Part shown: positions 8,925 to 18,707 of the stretch, piece after piece
Position numbering within the stretch: the stretch's first letter is position 1
How the letters are laid out: each line of letters begins with the position of its first letter
Assembly: GCF_000877395.1 (NCBI RefSeq)
Contig: NZ_JYFE01000016.1
Coordinates: 46,741-110,740 of the forward strand
Length of the DNA stretch: 64,000 nucleotides
Source: Jannaschia aquimarina
GTDB taxonomy: Bacteria; Pseudomonadota; Alphaproteobacteria; Rhodobacterales; Rhodobacteraceae
Reading direction: 5' to 3'
The notes under the pieces: model-generated
What the model was told of the DNA's origin: nothing
The model's database searches: none
The model's input: the letters and a program-made list of their open reading frames with translations, nothing else
Translations under genes and position numbers: made by a program

Positions 8925-9695
8925 TCAGGCGGCCCTGGCGGCCTCTTCGCTCCGCAGGAACACCGGCTCTGTCTCGGTCGACTCATCCGGCTGCCAGACG
9001 TAGCCGCCAGTCGTGAAGTCCCGCAATTGTGCCGGGTCTTCGATCCTGGTCTCGGCCACAAAGCGCGCCATGGCCCCCCGAGCCCTCTTTGCGTGGAACG
9101 AGATGACCTTCGGGCCGCCCGGCCGGTCTTCCTGGAACACGGGCGTGATCACCGGCAGGGTCAGCGCATCGCGGTCCACCGCGCCGAAATACTCCTGGCT
9201 CGCGCAGTTCAGGAGCCATCGCGCCCCGACGGCCTCTGCCTGCTCGTTCAGGGCACGTGCGATCCGGTCGCCCCAGAACGCATAGAGATCCTTGCCCCGT
9301 CGCGTCGCGAGCTTCGTTCCCATCTCCAGCCGGTAAGGCCGGATCGCATCGAGCGGGCGCAACAGCCCGTAAAGGCCCGAGAGGATGCAGAGGTGGTCCT
9401 GCGCCCACCGAAGCGCGTCCCGATCCAGCGAGGGGGCGTCGAGACCGGCATAGGTGTCACCCGCGAAGGCGAAGGCCGCGGGCTTCTCTTCGGCGGTATC
9501 CCAGTCGCGGAAGCGATCCCGGTTGAGACGCGCCAGATCCTCGGAAATCGACATGAGACGCTGCAGGTCGCCGATGCCCTGACGCCGGGCGGTCGTCAGC
9601 AGGGCCGCCGTGTCGTCCTCGAAGCGCGGGCGCGTCGGATCGTGGTCCACAGGTGTCAGGTCGAGCCGCTTCGCGGGCGAGATTACTGTCAGCAT
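8925..9695 (-). CDS. yaaA: Peroxide stress protein YaaA (DUF328)
   Basis: 256 residues. The family hallmarks are MLTVISPAKRLDL at the start, LSGLYGLLRPLDAIRPYRLE in the middle, LLNCASQEYF, and VISFHAKRARGAMARF near the end. YaaA limits free iron and oxidative DNA damage under peroxide stress and binds DNA. The start follows GGAGGAAG. It is convergent with the TerB-like gene (18 bases apart) and divergent from the ATP-grasp gene. Confidence 0.92.
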   Translation of the reverse strand: MLTVISPAKRLDLTPVDHDPTRPRFEDDTAALLTTARRQGIGDLQRLMSISEDLARLNRDRFRDWDTAEEKPAAFAFAGDTYAGLDAPSLDRDALRWAQDHLCILSGLYGLLRPLDAIRPYRLEMGTKLATRRGKDLYAFWGDRIARALNEQAEAVGARWLLNCASQEYFGAVDRDALTLPVITPVFQEDRPGGPKVISFHAKRARGAMARFVAETRIEDPAQLRDFTTGGYVWQPDESTETEPVFLRSEEAARAA

Positions 9696-9773
9696 GGGCT
9701 TCCTCCGGTCTTACGGGCAACCTATCCTTCGGCGCAGCAGGCTCAAGGGATCCGGCACCATGTCGCGGACAGG

Positions 9774-10799
9774 ATGAACGTCAAAGAGGCGATCGACGCG
9801 GCGCTCCGCCGGATCTTCGAGGAGGGATTGCACGGCACCCGCCTGCCGACGCCCGTCGGCTATGCCAGAGGCTTCGAGCGGTTCGGCGACGGGCTGGCCG
9901 ACGCGATGGGCCCCTCGGTTCGCATCTTCCGGCGGGGCCATGGCGACCTGCCGGATCTGATCGCCCCGCGCCGCTTCACCGAGCGCCAGCTTCTCTTCAA
10001 GTTCTTCGCGCCCATTCCCCTGATGTCCCCATCGGACAAGCTCGGCAGCCGGGTCTATCTTCCGGACGCGTACCGGGACCGGATCAGACAACCCAAGGTC
10101 TTGTGGCGATCCCAAAGGGCTGAATTGCCTGCCAACGAGGCGTTCCCGCCCGGAGACGTCTGGTTCAAGTCGAACCATGGCAGCGGGACCAACCAGTGCA
10201 TCCGCTACCCGCTGGAACCCCGGCGCCGGCGCCGGCTGGAAGCGACCGCGCGGGACTGGCTGACGCGGGTCCACAACGCGCGCCTTGCCCTTTGGTGGTA
10301 CGAGTCGATGGATCGGTTCGTCTATCTCGAAGAGGATCTGCGTCCCGCTTCGGGCGAAAGCGCCGCGGATTGGAAGTTCTTCGTCTGCAACGGCCGGGTC
10401 GCGCTGTTCCAGCACGATGCCGACAGGTTCGGCGACCATATCCAGACGCTCTACGACCGAGAGGGTCGGTTCATTCCCCACGAGCTTTACGCCCCCACCG
10501 GCGACCCGGTCCCGATGCCCGACGACTTGGACATCATGATCGAGGCCGCCGAGGCGGTGGGCCAGCATTTCGACTTCATCCGCGTGGACATGTTCCGGTT
10601 GGGTGAAACGATCTATCTCGGCGAGATCGGTCTGGTCCCGAATGGCGGGCGGACACCGATCCGCTCTCCGGAGATCGAAGAGCGACTGGCGGCGGCCTGG
10701 AGCCCCCCGTGGTTGGGCGAGGTCGATGCTGACGCCTTCCGGTCCTATTACGAGGGACGATTGCCGGCGGAGGCGGACGCGACGGCTCAGGCGTCCTGA
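9774..10799 (+). CDS. TupA-like ATP-grasp protein
   Basis: 341 residues. It carries the ATP-grasp pattern of the TupA/glycosyltransferase-associated family: a nucleotide-binding segment VWFKSNHGSGTN, an ADWKFFVCNGRVALFQHD strand pair, and a metal-binding end FIRVDMFRLGETIYLGEIGL. TupA-like proteins usually sit in surface-polymer clusters (teichuronopeptide or exopolysaccharide). Here the gene stands alone between yaaA and recQ, so its substrate is unknown. The ATG at 9774 has only a weak ribosome site but matches the domain start. Its end overlaps recQ by 13 bases. Confidence 0.75.
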   Translation: MNVKEAIDAALRRIFEEGLHGTRLPTPVGYARGFERFGDGLADAMGPSVRIFRRGHGDLPDLIAPRRFTERQLLFKFFAPIPLMSPSDKLGSRVYLPDAYRDRIRQPKVLWRSQRAELPANEAFPPGDVWFKSNHGSGTNQCIRYPLEPRRRRRLEATARDWLTRVHNARLALWWYESMDRFVYLEEDLRPASGESAADWKFFVCNGRVALFQHDADRFGDHIQTLYDREGRFIPHELYAPTGDPVPMPDDLDIMIEAAEAVGQHFDFIRVDMFRLGETIYLGEIGLVPNGGRTPIRSPEIEERLAAAWSPPWLGEVDADAFRSYYEGRLPAEADATAQAS

Positions 10800-12832
10800 G
10801 CTTCGCGCAGCACCTCCAGGAAAGCAGCGCCGAACCGCTCGTCGTAGCGGTCGCCCAGCACACGGCCCAAAGCGGCACGGTCGGGCGGGCATTTCGCGAC
10901 CTTGGCCAGCAGGGCGGAGGAACAGCTCAGCGGTTTGCCCGTCCCGTCTTCGCCACGGATCAGGTCGGCCTGCGCGGTCAGCAAGCGGTCGTAGGTCTCT
11001 CCCGCGTCCCGTCCGGCCAGCTTGGCGCGGGCCGGATGCACGGGCGCGGGCGCCTCTCCGGTGATGACGGTGAGGAAGGCTGCGCCGTAGCGGTCCAGCT
11101 TGGTGGCGCCCACCCCCGAGATGCCCGCCATCTGGTCCAGCGTCACGGGCCGCCGTTCGGCCATCTCGATCAGGGTGCGGTCGGTGAAGACCACATAGGC
11201 GGGCACGCCCTGCGCTTCGGCCAACGCGCGGCGCTTGGCCTTGAGCGCGCTCAGGAGCGGGGCGTCCTCTTCGGAGACGAGCGTCCTCACCTGGGGCCGC
11301 CGCTCAGCCTTCTGGATCGTGTCGCGGCGCAGCGTCACTTCGGCCTCGCCCCGCAGGACCGGCCGCGCGGCCTCCATGAAGCGCAGCGCGCCGTGGCGTT
11401 CGGGATCGGGCCGCACGAGGTCGAGCCCCATCATCTGCCGGAACACTGCCTGCCATTGCGGGCGCGGCAGGTCCGCGCCGCAGCCCCACGTGGGCAGGGC
11501 GTCGTGGCCGAACCGGCGGGTCTTGTCGGTCTGCGTGCCGGTCAGCACGTCGATCAGGTGACCCGTGCCGAAGCGTTCATCCGTGCGCAGCATCGCCGAC
11601 AGGGCCTTGCGCACGGCCGTGGTGCCGTCGAACAGGTCCGGCGGGGCCTTGCACAGGTCGCAATTGCCGCAAGGCTCCGGGTCCTCTCCGAAGTAGCGCA
11701 GGAGGACCTGGCGGCGGCAGCCCTGCGCCTCGGCCAGACCCAGCAATGCATTGAGGCGGCCATGATCGGCGGCCTTGCGTTCGGGCGGGGCCAATCCCTC
11801 GTCGATCTGGGAGCGGCGAAAGCGGATGTCGTCGGCGCCGTAGAGCGTCAGCGTGTCGGCCGGGGCGCCGTCGCGGCCGGCGCGGCCGATCTCCTGGTAG
11901 TAGCTCTCGATGGATTTCGGCAGGTCCGCCTGGGCGACCCAACGGATATCGGGCTTGTCGACGCCCATGCCGAACGCGATGGTCGCGACGACGATCAGAC
12001 CGTCCTCGCGGCTGAAGCGCGCCTCGACGATGCGGCGGTCCTCGGCCTCCATCCCGCCGTGGTAATGGACCGCGGAATGCCCCTCGTCGCGCAGGGCCTT
12101 GGCCAGACTCTCCGTCTTGGCGCGGGTGCCGCAATAGACGATGCCGGACTGGCCCTTGCGGGCGGCCGCGAAGGACAGGATCTGGCGTCGCGGCTGCGCC
12201 TTGGGCTGAAAGGCGAGCGTCAGGTTCGGTCGGTCGAAGCCGCGCAGGAACTCGACCACGTCGCGCCCCTCGAAGAGACGGGCGCGGATCTCTTCGCGGG
12301 TCTCGGCATCGGCGGTGGCGGTGAACGCGGCCAGGGGCACGTCGAGCGCGCGGCGCAATTCTCCGATGCGCAGGTAGTCCGGGCGGAAATCGTGGCCCCA
12401 TTGCGCGACGCAATGCGCCTCGTCCACGGCGATCAGGGCGCATCCCGCGCGGCGAAGCATCCGCGCGGTCCCGCCGGACGCCAGCCGCTCGGGCGCGATG
12501 TAGAGCAGCTTGAGCGTTCCGTTCTCGATCGCCTGCCAGACGGCGTCGGTTTCCTCTTCGGTGTTGCCCGACGTCAGCGCACCGGCGGCGACGCCCGCCT
12601 GCGCCAGCGCGCGCACTTGGTCGCGCATCAGCGCGATCAGCGGCGAGATGACGACCGTCAGCCCGTCCCGGGCAAGCGCGGGCAGCTGGTAGCAAAGCGA
12701 CTTGCCCCCGCCCGTCGGCATGATCGCAAGCACGTCGCGCCCGCTTGCCACGGCTTCGACCACGTCGCGCTGACCGGGGCGAAAGGCGTCGAAGCCGAAA
12801 ATGTCCGAAAGAATGCGGTCGTGCGCCGTCAT
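10787..12832 (-). CDS. recQ: ATP-dependent DNA helicase RecQ
   Basis: 681 residues. Motif I is MPTGGGKSLCYQLP, the Walker B box is VDEAHCVAQWGHDFRPDY, and the zinc-binding cysteines of the RQC region are in CRRQVLLRYFGE then CGNCDLC. A HRDC domain near the C-terminus (AYVVFTDRTLIEMAERRP) completes the family order. It unwinds DNA 3' to 5' in recombination and fork repair. The chosen ATG at 12832 begins just before the helicase core; a longer frame exists but adds 33 non-conserved residues. Confidence 0.96.
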   Translation of the reverse strand: MTAHDRILSDIFGFDAFRPGQRDVVEAVASGRDVLAIMPTGGGKSLCYQLPALARDGLTVVISPLIALMRDQVRALAQAGVAAGALTSGNTEEETDAVWQAIENGTLKLLYIAPERLASGGTARMLRRAGCALIAVDEAHCVAQWGHDFRPDYLRIGELRRALDVPLAAFTATADAETREEIRARLFEGRDVVEFLRGFDRPNLTLAFQPKAQPRRQILSFAAARKGQSGIVYCGTRAKTESLAKALRDEGHSAVHYHGGMEAEDRRIVEARFSREDGLIVVATIAFGMGVDKPDIRWVAQADLPKSIESYYQEIGRAGRDGAPADTLTLYGADDIRFRRSQIDEGLAPPERKAADHGRLNALLGLAEAQGCRRQVLLRYFGEDPEPCGNCDLCKAPPDLFDGTTAVRKALSAMLRTDERFGTGHLIDVLTGTQTDKTRRFGHDALPTWGCGADLPRPQWQAVFRQMMGLDLVRPDPERHGALRFMEAARPVLRGEAEVTLRRDTIQKAERRPQVRTLVSEEDAPLLSALKAKRRALAEAQGVPAYVVFTDRTLIEMAERRPVTLDQMAGISGVGATKLDRYGAAFLTVITGEAPAPVHPARAKLAGRDAGETYDRLLTAQADLIRGEDGTGKPLSCSSALLAKVAKCPPDRAALGRVLGDRYDERFGAAFLEVLREAQDA

Positions 12833-13008
12833 GCCGTGTCGATCTGCCCTGCCCGATTGCCCCCCCGAATCCCATATGAATCCGAGGTGAACAAGACGTC
12901 TATCCCACATCTTGTTGCGAACGACTTGCAAATATCAGGATGTGGACCTACCTGAGGTTGCGCGGCACTTGGGTAAGTGTCGCTGACCTAACAGATGGAG
13001 GGGCCGCC

Positions 13009-14028
13009 ATGACCCTGTTCCGTACGTTTCTCGCCGCAAGTCTCGTCGCCGCACCGGCCTTGGCCGAACCAGAGGTGACCTTGCGTTTCCAGCACTTCGT
13101 GAACCCGAATTCCGCCAACCCGGCGAATTTCATGCAGCCCTGGGCCGACGCGATCGAAGAGCAATCGGGCGGCCGGATCGAGGTGCAGCTTCATCCCCAG
13201 ATGGCATTGGGCGGCGCCGCGCCCGAAATGTACGACCTGATCGCCGACGGTGTCGTCGACGGAGGCTGGGTCATCCCGGCCTACCAGGCGGGCCGCTTCC
13301 CCGAGGCCGAGGCGCTGGAGCTTCCCTTCATGACGCCGAAATCCGCCGAAGCCGCCAGCGTCGCCGCGTGGGAGTTCACGCAGGCGCATCTGATGGACGA
13401 CTTCGCGGATGTGCATGTCATCGCCGCGCACATGCATGGGCCCGGTCTGATCCATGTCGACGGTCCCGCGCCCGAAATGGCCGACGACCTGCGTGGCCTG
13501 CGTCTTCGCGGCCCCTCGCGCGCCTCGATCCTGCTGCTGGAAAAACTGGGCGCCGAACCCGTGGGGATGCCCGTGCCGGCCTTCCCCGAGGCGCTGGCCA
13601 AGGGCGTCCTGGACGGCGGTGTCATCACGTGGGAGCAGGCCAGGGCGCTGAAGCTGGACGAGTTGACCGAAAGTCATACGGATGTCGCGGGCGACCGGGC
13701 GTTTTACAACCTCTACTTCCTCTGGGCGATGAACAAGGATGTCTACGAGGGGCTGCCCGACGACCTGCGCGCGGTGATCGACGCCAATTCCGGTGCCATG
13801 GCCAGCGCCTGGGCCGGCCGCGCACACGACATCGGCGATGCCGAAGGGCGCGATGCGATGATCGCCTCCGGCAACGAGATCGCGGTCCTGTCCGCGGACG
13901 CCACCGCCGATCTGAAGGCGACCGGAGAGGCCGTCGTCGCCGCCTGGATCGCCGAAGCCGAAGGCAAAGGGCTGGATGGCGCGGGACTGGTCGCAGATGC
14001 GCGCGCCGCGATGGAAGCAGCCGAGTGA
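13009..14028 (+). CDS. TRAP transporter substrate-binding protein, DctP family
   Basis: 339 residues with a Sec signal peptide (about 1-19, ending ALA|EPEV). The mature protein has the DctP features: VTLRFQHFVNPNS, a basic substrate-carboxylate-binding segment LRGLRLRGPSRASILLLEKL (the usual R-x-G/R pattern) and YNLYFLWAMNKDVYEGL. It would capture an organic acid or similar ligand in the periplasm. The DctQ and DctM membrane partners are absent on both sides, so it is an orphan here. GGAGGGG precedes the ATG. Confidence 0.9.
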   Translation: MTLFRTFLAASLVAAPALAEPEVTLRFQHFVNPNSANPANFMQPWADAIEEQSGGRIEVQLHPQMALGGAAPEMYDLIADGVVDGGWVIPAYQAGRFPEAEALELPFMTPKSAEAASVAAWEFTQAHLMDDFADVHVIAAHMHGPGLIHVDGPAPEMADDLRGLRLRGPSRASILLLEKLGAEPVGMPVPAFPEALAKGVLDGGVITWEQARALKLDELTESHTDVAGDRAFYNLYFLWAMNKDVYEGLPDDLRAVIDANSGAMASAWAGRAHDIGDAEGRDAMIASGNEIAVLSADATADLKATGEAVVAAWIAEAEGKGLDGAGLVADARAAMEAAE

Positions 14029-14049
14029 CGGCCGCCGGGCCGGGACCGG

Positions 14050-14619
14050 TCAGGCCCCGGCCCGATCCTGGATACCGGCCCGCGCGAAGGTGACCAGCGT
14101 ATCGCCGTAGCGCCGCTCGTCCAGCCGATCCCATCCCACGGGAAGGGCGGGGCGGGCGGCCTCCTCCCAGACGATGAACGCATCGGGGGCGATCCATCCT
14201 TCGCGCAGGAGCATCGCCACGGCCTTCTCGCCCAAGCCCTTTCCGTAAGGCGGATCAAGGAAGATCAGGTCATGAGGCGAGCCCGGTCCGGGCCGCAAGG
14301 CGTCGCGGGCGTGGATCCGCGCCTCGGCCCCGAGGAGGTCGGCATTGGCCCGCAAGAGGGCGAGCGCCGGGCGACCGCTTTCGATGAATGTCGCCTCGGC
14401 CGCACCCCGCGACAGCGCCTCGAAGCCCAGAGCTCCGGTCCCGGCGAAGACGTCGAGCACGCGAAGCCCGTCCAGATCCACCGCATCTGGGCCGTGGGTC
14501 AGCGCATTGAACATCGCCTCGCGGACCCTGTCGGCGGTCGGCCGCAACCGGGCCGCCGCGTCGCCCTTGCCGACGGGTGCCAGGCGCCGACCTCGCCAGC
14601 GTCCGCCGACGATCCTCAC
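14050..14619 (-). CDS. rsmD: 16S rRNA (guanine-966-N2)-methyltransferase RsmD
   Basis: 189 residues. The family start RIVGGRWRGRRL, the SAM-binding motif LDVFAGTGALGFEALSRGA and the catalytic FLDPPYGKG are all present. The enzyme methylates G966 of 16S rRNA in the assembled small subunit. Translation begins at GTG 14619, overlapping the stop of the upstream reductase gene (GTGA), so it is probably translated from the same message. Confidence 0.93.
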   Translation of the reverse strand: MRIVGGRWRGRRLAPVGKGDAAARLRPTADRVREAMFNALTHGPDAVDLDGLRVLDVFAGTGALGFEALSRGAAEATFIESGRPALALLRANADLLGAEARIHARDALRPGPGSPHDLIFLDPPYGKGLGEKAVAMLLREGWIAPDAFIVWEEAARPALPVGWDRLDERRYGDTLVTFARAGIQDRAGA

Positions 14620-15818
14620 CCCATCAGCGCCTTTGCGGAAACGGAAGGATCCGCGACCGACGCGCGATCCGGCGAACGCCCCGCCTCGATCAGCCGCTTG
14701 CCCGCCATGTAATCGCGCGGGGCGTTCATCGCATCCACCGCCAGCAGGGTGTCGCCGGCGAAATACCAGTGCGAGCGTCCGTGACCGGTCTGGCGCACGA
14801 CCACATCCTCGTAGCCCGTGTTCAACCCCGCGATCTGCAGCTTCACGTCGTACTGGTCCGACCAGAACCACGGCTTGGGGTGATAGGCTTCCTCGCCGCC
14901 CAGGATGTTGCCCGCGATGCAGGTGGCATGGTCGATCGCATGGGGCACGGATTCGAGGCGGATCCGCCCGCCCCGATGGGGAAACGACGCGCAATCCCCG
15001 ATCGCCCAGATCCCCGGCGCGGAGGTCCGGCCGTAGTCATCGACCGCGATGCCGTTCGCGACCGTCAGCCCCGCCGCCTCTGCCAGATCCGTCGCGGGCC
15101 GTATCCCGATCCCGCAGATCACGGCATCCACATGGAGGACGGTTCCATCCGCCAGGACGGCCCGTTCGACCTTGGGGTCGCCTTCCAGACGGTCGAGCGT
15201 CACGTTCTCGAGGATGCGGACACCGTGTCCCCGATGCAGGGCCCCGAACCACCGCGCCGTCTCTGGCGCGGCGACGCGAGCCAGCAGACGGCTCGCCGTT
15301 TCGACGAGGGTGACCTCGGCGCCCAGCTTGCGGGCGACCGCCGCCGCTTCGAGGCCGATATACCCTCCGCCGACGACGAGCAGATGCGCGCCCTGGCGCA
15401 GATCCGGCCGCATCCTCTCGATATCCGGAAGCGTGCGCACCACGTGGACGCCTTCCAGATCGCCGCCCATCGCGGCGGGCAAACGGTTCGGCACCGACCC
15501 GGTCGCGAGGACAAGCGTATCCCACTCTTCGGTTCCACCGGCATGGCGCAGCGTGCGGGAGGCAGGGTCGATCGCCTCGACCCGCTTGCCGTTGCGCATC
15601 TCGACCCGCTGCTCCTTCCAGAAGCTTCCGGGCCGCAACAGGAGCCGGTCCCGCGTCATTTCCCCAAGCAGGTAGGCCTTGGACAGGGGCGGGCGCTGAT
15701 ATGGCAGGGCCATCTCGTCGCCCCAGAGCGTCAGGCGGCCCTCGTAGCCCCGTTTGCGCAACGTCTCGCACAGGGTCGCGCCGGCCTGGCCCGCGCCTAT
15801 CACCGCGATGTGGTCCAT
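14616..15818 (-). CDS. Ferredoxin reductase, rhodocoxin/putidaredoxin reductase type (FAD)
   Basis: 400 residues. It has an N-terminal FAD motif IAVIGAGQAGATLCETLR, an NAD motif LLVVGGGYIGLEAAAVARKLG, the second FAD motif IWAIGDCASFP, and the C-terminal reductase-like domain (PKPWFWSDQYDVKLQIAG). Such enzymes pass electrons from NADH to a [2Fe-2S] ferredoxin serving a P450 or other oxygenase. A ferredoxin of the right class is encoded at 31777-32100, but the pairing is inference. It is coupled to rsmD downstream and diverges from the peroxiredoxin gene with a 76-base gap. Confidence 0.9.
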   Translation of the reverse strand: MDHIAVIGAGQAGATLCETLRKRGYEGRLTLWGDEMALPYQRPPLSKAYLLGEMTRDRLLLRPGSFWKEQRVEMRNGKRVEAIDPASRTLRHAGGTEEWDTLVLATGSVPNRLPAAMGGDLEGVHVVRTLPDIERMRPDLRQGAHLLVVGGGYIGLEAAAVARKLGAEVTLVETASRLLARVAAPETARWFGALHRGHGVRILENVTLDRLEGDPKVERAVLADGTVLHVDAVICGIGIRPATDLAEAAGLTVANGIAVDDYGRTSAPGIWAIGDCASFPHRGGRIRLESVPHAIDHATCIAGNILGGEEAYHPKPWFWSDQYDVKLQIAGLNTGYEDVVVRQTGHGRSHWYFAGDTLLAVDAMNAPRDYMAGKRLIEAGRSPDRASVADPSVSAKALMG

Positions 15819-15894
15819 GCCGCTCTCCCCTGTGCGCGCCGCGGTCCGGGTGTATATGCCCAAGAACGATGCCCGCGAAAGAGGAGAGACGGAC

Positions 15895-16383
15895 ATGGCC
15901 ATCACAGAAGGCGACCGGCTGCCGGACGCAACCTTGATCCGCGGGGGCGATGGCGGCCCGGAAGCGGTCGAGCTGTCGTCCCTGACCAAGGGGCGCCGCG
16001 TCGCGCTGTTCGCGGTGCCCGGTGCCTTTACCGGGACCTGTTCCACCGCGCATGTTCCCAGCTTCATCCGCACGAAGGACGGCTTCGCCGAGAAGGGGAT
16101 CGACACGATCATCTGCGTGAGCGTCAACGATCCGTTCGTGATGAAGGCCTGGGGCGAGGATACGGGCGCGACGCCGGCCGGGATCGAGATGCTCGGAGAC
16201 GCGGACGGCACCTTCACCAAGGCGATGGGGATGGATTTCGACGCGCCGCCCGCGGGACTGTTCGGGCGGTCCAAGCGCTATGCGCTGATCGCCGACGATG
16301 GCGTGGTCAAGACGATCGGCGTCGAGGAAAGCCCCGGCGTCTGCGAGGTGTCCGCGGGCGAGGCCCTCCTGGAGAAGGCCTGA
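15895..16383 (+). CDS. Peroxiredoxin, Prx5 type
   Basis: 162 residues. The peroxidatic motif is VPGAFTGTCSTAHVPSF with the reactive Cys at residue 49, fitting PxxxTxxC. Two further cysteines (in IICVSVND and PGVCEVS) could resolve the disulfide. The Prx5 insertion GMDFDAPPAGLFGRSKRYA is present. It reduces hydroperoxides in the cytoplasm, normally with glutaredoxin or thioredoxin. GAGGAGAG precedes the ATG. Divergent transcription from a ferredoxin reductase gene suggests a shared redox theme only by position. Confidence 0.93.
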   Translation: MAITEGDRLPDATLIRGGDGGPEAVELSSLTKGRRVALFAVPGAFTGTCSTAHVPSFIRTKDGFAEKGIDTIICVSVNDPFVMKAWGEDTGATPAGIEMLGDADGTFTKAMGMDFDAPPAGLFGRSKRYALIADDGVVKTIGVEESPGVCEVSAGEALLEKA

Positions 16384-16394
16384 CCACATCCTGT

Positions 16395-16413
16395 GGGGGC
16401 GGTCATCGCCCCC
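16395..16413. terminator. Hairpin between convergent peroxiredoxin and pyrG genes
   Basis: GGGGGCG (16395-16401) pairs with CGCCCCC (16407-16413) around a five-base loop. It lies in the 43-base gap between two convergent stop codons. There is no T-run on either side, so termination by this hairpin alone is uncertain. Confidence 0.45.
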
Positions 16414-16426
16414 GCGACCCAGAATG

Positions 16427-18070
16427 TCAGACGAGGCGCGATTGCTCCTTGGCGGCGCGGATGAAGTCGCGGAAGAGCGGATGCGGCTCGAACGGCTTCG
16501 ACTTGAGTTCCGGATGGAACTGGACGCCGATGAACCACGGATGGTCCGTCCATTCCACGATCTCCGGGAGGCGCCCGTCGGGGGAGAGACCCGAAAAGCA
16601 GAGCCCCTTCTCTTCCAGCTTCTCTCGGAAGGCGATGTCCACCTCGTAGCGGTGGCGGTGGCGTTCTTCGATGCTGGTGGTGCCGTAGACCTCCGCGACC
16701 CGCGACCCCTCGGTCAGAAGCGCGTCATACGCACCAAGGCGCATCGTGCCGCCCTTGGCGTCGGTCTTCTTGCGGGTGACCTTCGCGTTCCCCTTCACCC
16801 ATTCCTTGAGGTGGTAGACCACGGGCGTGAACTTGCGGGGGTCGACACCTTCGGCGAACTCCTCCGAGGCGGCATCGCCGAGATCGGCGGTATTCCGGGC
16901 CGCCTCGATGACGGCCATCTGCATGCCGAGACAGATCCCCAGATACGGCACCTTCTTCTCGCGGGCGAACTGGGCCGCGCGGATCTTGCCCTCGGTCCCG
17001 CGTTCGCCGAATCCGCCGGGCACGAGGATCGCATGGAATCCCTGCAGATGGGTCGTCGGATCCTCGTTCTCGAAGATCTCGCTGTCGATCCATTGCGCGC
17101 GGACCTTGACCCGGTTGGCGATCCCGCCATGGGTCAGCGCCTCGGCGATGGATTTGTAGGCGTCTTCGAGCTGCGTGTACTTGCCGACCACCGCCACGCG
17201 TACCTCGCCATCGGTATTGTGGATCCGGTCGACGACATCTTCCCAGCGGCGCAGATCCGGACGCGGGGCCGGAGAGATGCCGAACGCGTCCAGCACCGCC
17301 TGGTCCAGCCCTTCGCGGTGATAGGCCAGCGGGGCCTCGTAGATCGACTTGAGATCCTGTGCCGCGATCACGCTGTCGGCGCGGACATTGCAGAACAGCG
17401 CCAGTTTCTCGCGTTCCTTGTCCGGGATCGGCCCTTCGGAGCGGCAGACGAGGATATCCGGGGCAAGGCCGATGGAGCGCAGTTCCTTCACCGAGTGCTG
17501 TGTGGGCTTTGTCTTCAACTCTCCGCTGGCGGCGATGTAGGGCAGCAGCGTCAGATGCATGAAGAGGCACTGGCCGCGCGGCTTGTCCTGAGCGAACTGC
17601 CGGATCGCCTCGAAGAAGGGCAGCCCCTCGATATCGCCGACGGTGCCGCCGATCTCGCAGAGCATGAAATCGACCTCGTCGCCGCCGATGTCGATGAAGT
17701 CCTTGATCTCGTTGGTGACGTGCGGGATCACCTGGATGGTCTTGCCCAGATAATCGCCCCGCCGCTCCTTCTCGAGAACGGTGGAGTAGATCCGTCCGGA
17801 AGAGACGCTGTCGGTGCCGCGCGCCGCGACGCCCGTGAAGCGTTCGTAATGGCCCAGATCGAGATCGGTCTCCGCTCCGTCGTCGGTGACGAACACCTCG
17901 CCGTGTTCGAAAGGCGACATCGTTCCGGGGTCGACGTTCAGATACGGATCCAGCTTGCGCAGGCGCACTGTGTATCCGCGGGCCTGCAGCAACGCGCCGA
18001 GCGCCGCCGATGCCAGCCCCTTGCCAAGCGAAGAGACCACGCCGCCGGTAATGAAGATGAAGCGCGCCAT
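16427..18070 (-). CDS. pyrG: CTP synthase
   Basis: 547 residues, full length. The synthetase domain opens with [17 protein letters not shown] and includes [18 protein letters not shown]. The C-terminal glutaminase domain has the nucleophile elbow LGICLGMQ and the HPELKSKP segment of the triad. It makes CTP from UTP, ATP and glutamine. The ATG is directly followed by the conserved N-terminus, so the start is secure. Confidence 0.98.
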   Translation of the reverse strand: MARFIFITGGVVSSLGKGLASAALGALLQARGYTVRLRKLDPYLNVDPGTMSPFEHGEVFVTDDGAETDLDLGHYERFTGVAARGTDSVSSGRIYSTVLEKERRGDYLGKTIQVIPHVTNEIKDFIDIGGDEVDFMLCEIGGTVGDIEGLPFFEAIRQFAQDKPRGQCLFMHLTLLPYIAASGELKTKPTQHSVKELRSIGLAPDILVCRSEGPIPDKEREKLALFCNVRADSVIAAQDLKSIYEAPLAYHREGLDQAVLDAFGISPAPRPDLRRWEDVVDRIHNTDGEVRVAVVGKYTQLEDAYKSIAEALTHGGIANRVKVRAQWIDSEIFENEDPTTHLQGFHAILVPGGFGERGTEGKIRAAQFAREKKVPYLGICLGMQMAVIEAARNTADLGDAASEEFAEGVDPRKFTPVVYHLKEWVKGNAKVTRKKTDAKGGTMRLGAYDALLTEGSRVAEVYGTTSIEERHRHRYEVDIAFREKLEEKGLCFSGLSPDGRLPEIVEWTDHPWFIGVQFHPELKSKPFEPHPLFRDFIRAAKEQSRLV

Positions 18071-18226
18071 GCGTTTTGGCCCCCCGCGAATCTGGTTGAA
18101 CCGGTCCAGCCGATCCGATGATCACGGGACTCGAGCGTTACACCGGAGATCGGTCCGCCGCAACCGCTCGGCCCCATATCCGGTGCATCGCGACGCGACG
18201 AAAACTAGATAGGCGAGTTGCCGTTC

Positions 18227-18580
18227 CTATTCGGACCGGGGCGGCGTCAGGGGCGCATCCGTCGGGGACGGGGGCAAAAGCTCCGATCCGGCGGGCAGCG
18301 AACTGCCGGGCACGACCTCTTCGGTTTCGGGCACCGTGTCCGCCACCGACCCGCCGCCGGCATTCTGGGCCGCCAGAATGGTCAGCGTGATCGACGTCGT
18401 CAGAAACGCAATCGCGAAGACCCAGGTCAGCTTGGCCATTCCCGTCGTCGCCGGTCGGCCCGTCGCGGCACCGCCGCCGCCGCCGATCCCCAGCCCGCCG
18501 CCTTCAGACCGTTGCAGCAGCACGATGCCGATGAGGCAGAGCGCAAGGATCAGGTGGATGACGAGGAGGACGTTTTCCAT
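18227..18580 (-). CDS. secG: Preprotein translocase subunit SecG
   Basis: 117 residues. Two membrane segments (about 3-22 and 50-70) flank a conserved [17 protein letters not shown] loop, followed by a Pro/Ser/Glu-rich tail. It is the accessory subunit of the SecYEG channel. The order pyrG-secG on one strand is common in alphaproteobacteria. It diverges from purA. Confidence 0.93.
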   Translation of the reverse strand: MENVLLVIHLILALCLIGIVLLQRSEGGGLGIGGGGGAATGRPATTGMAKLTWVFAIAFLTTSITLTILAAQNAGGGSVADTVPETEEVVPGSSLPAGSELLPPSPTDAPLTPPRSE

Positions 18581-18707
18581 GGACAGGGCCGCTTCCGGGG
18601 TATCGGGACCCGCGCTACCTAGAGACGGCCCCGGCCTACCGCAACCCCGCCCTTTTCCCCCTGCGGCCCGCGCGCTACAGGGGCGACCGGACATCCGGGA
18701 GAGCGGC

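Noticed and set aside
11036..12955. 639-codon open frame opposite recQ
   Set aside because: Shadow of a well-supported recQ gene in high-GC DNA; no motifs or start signal.
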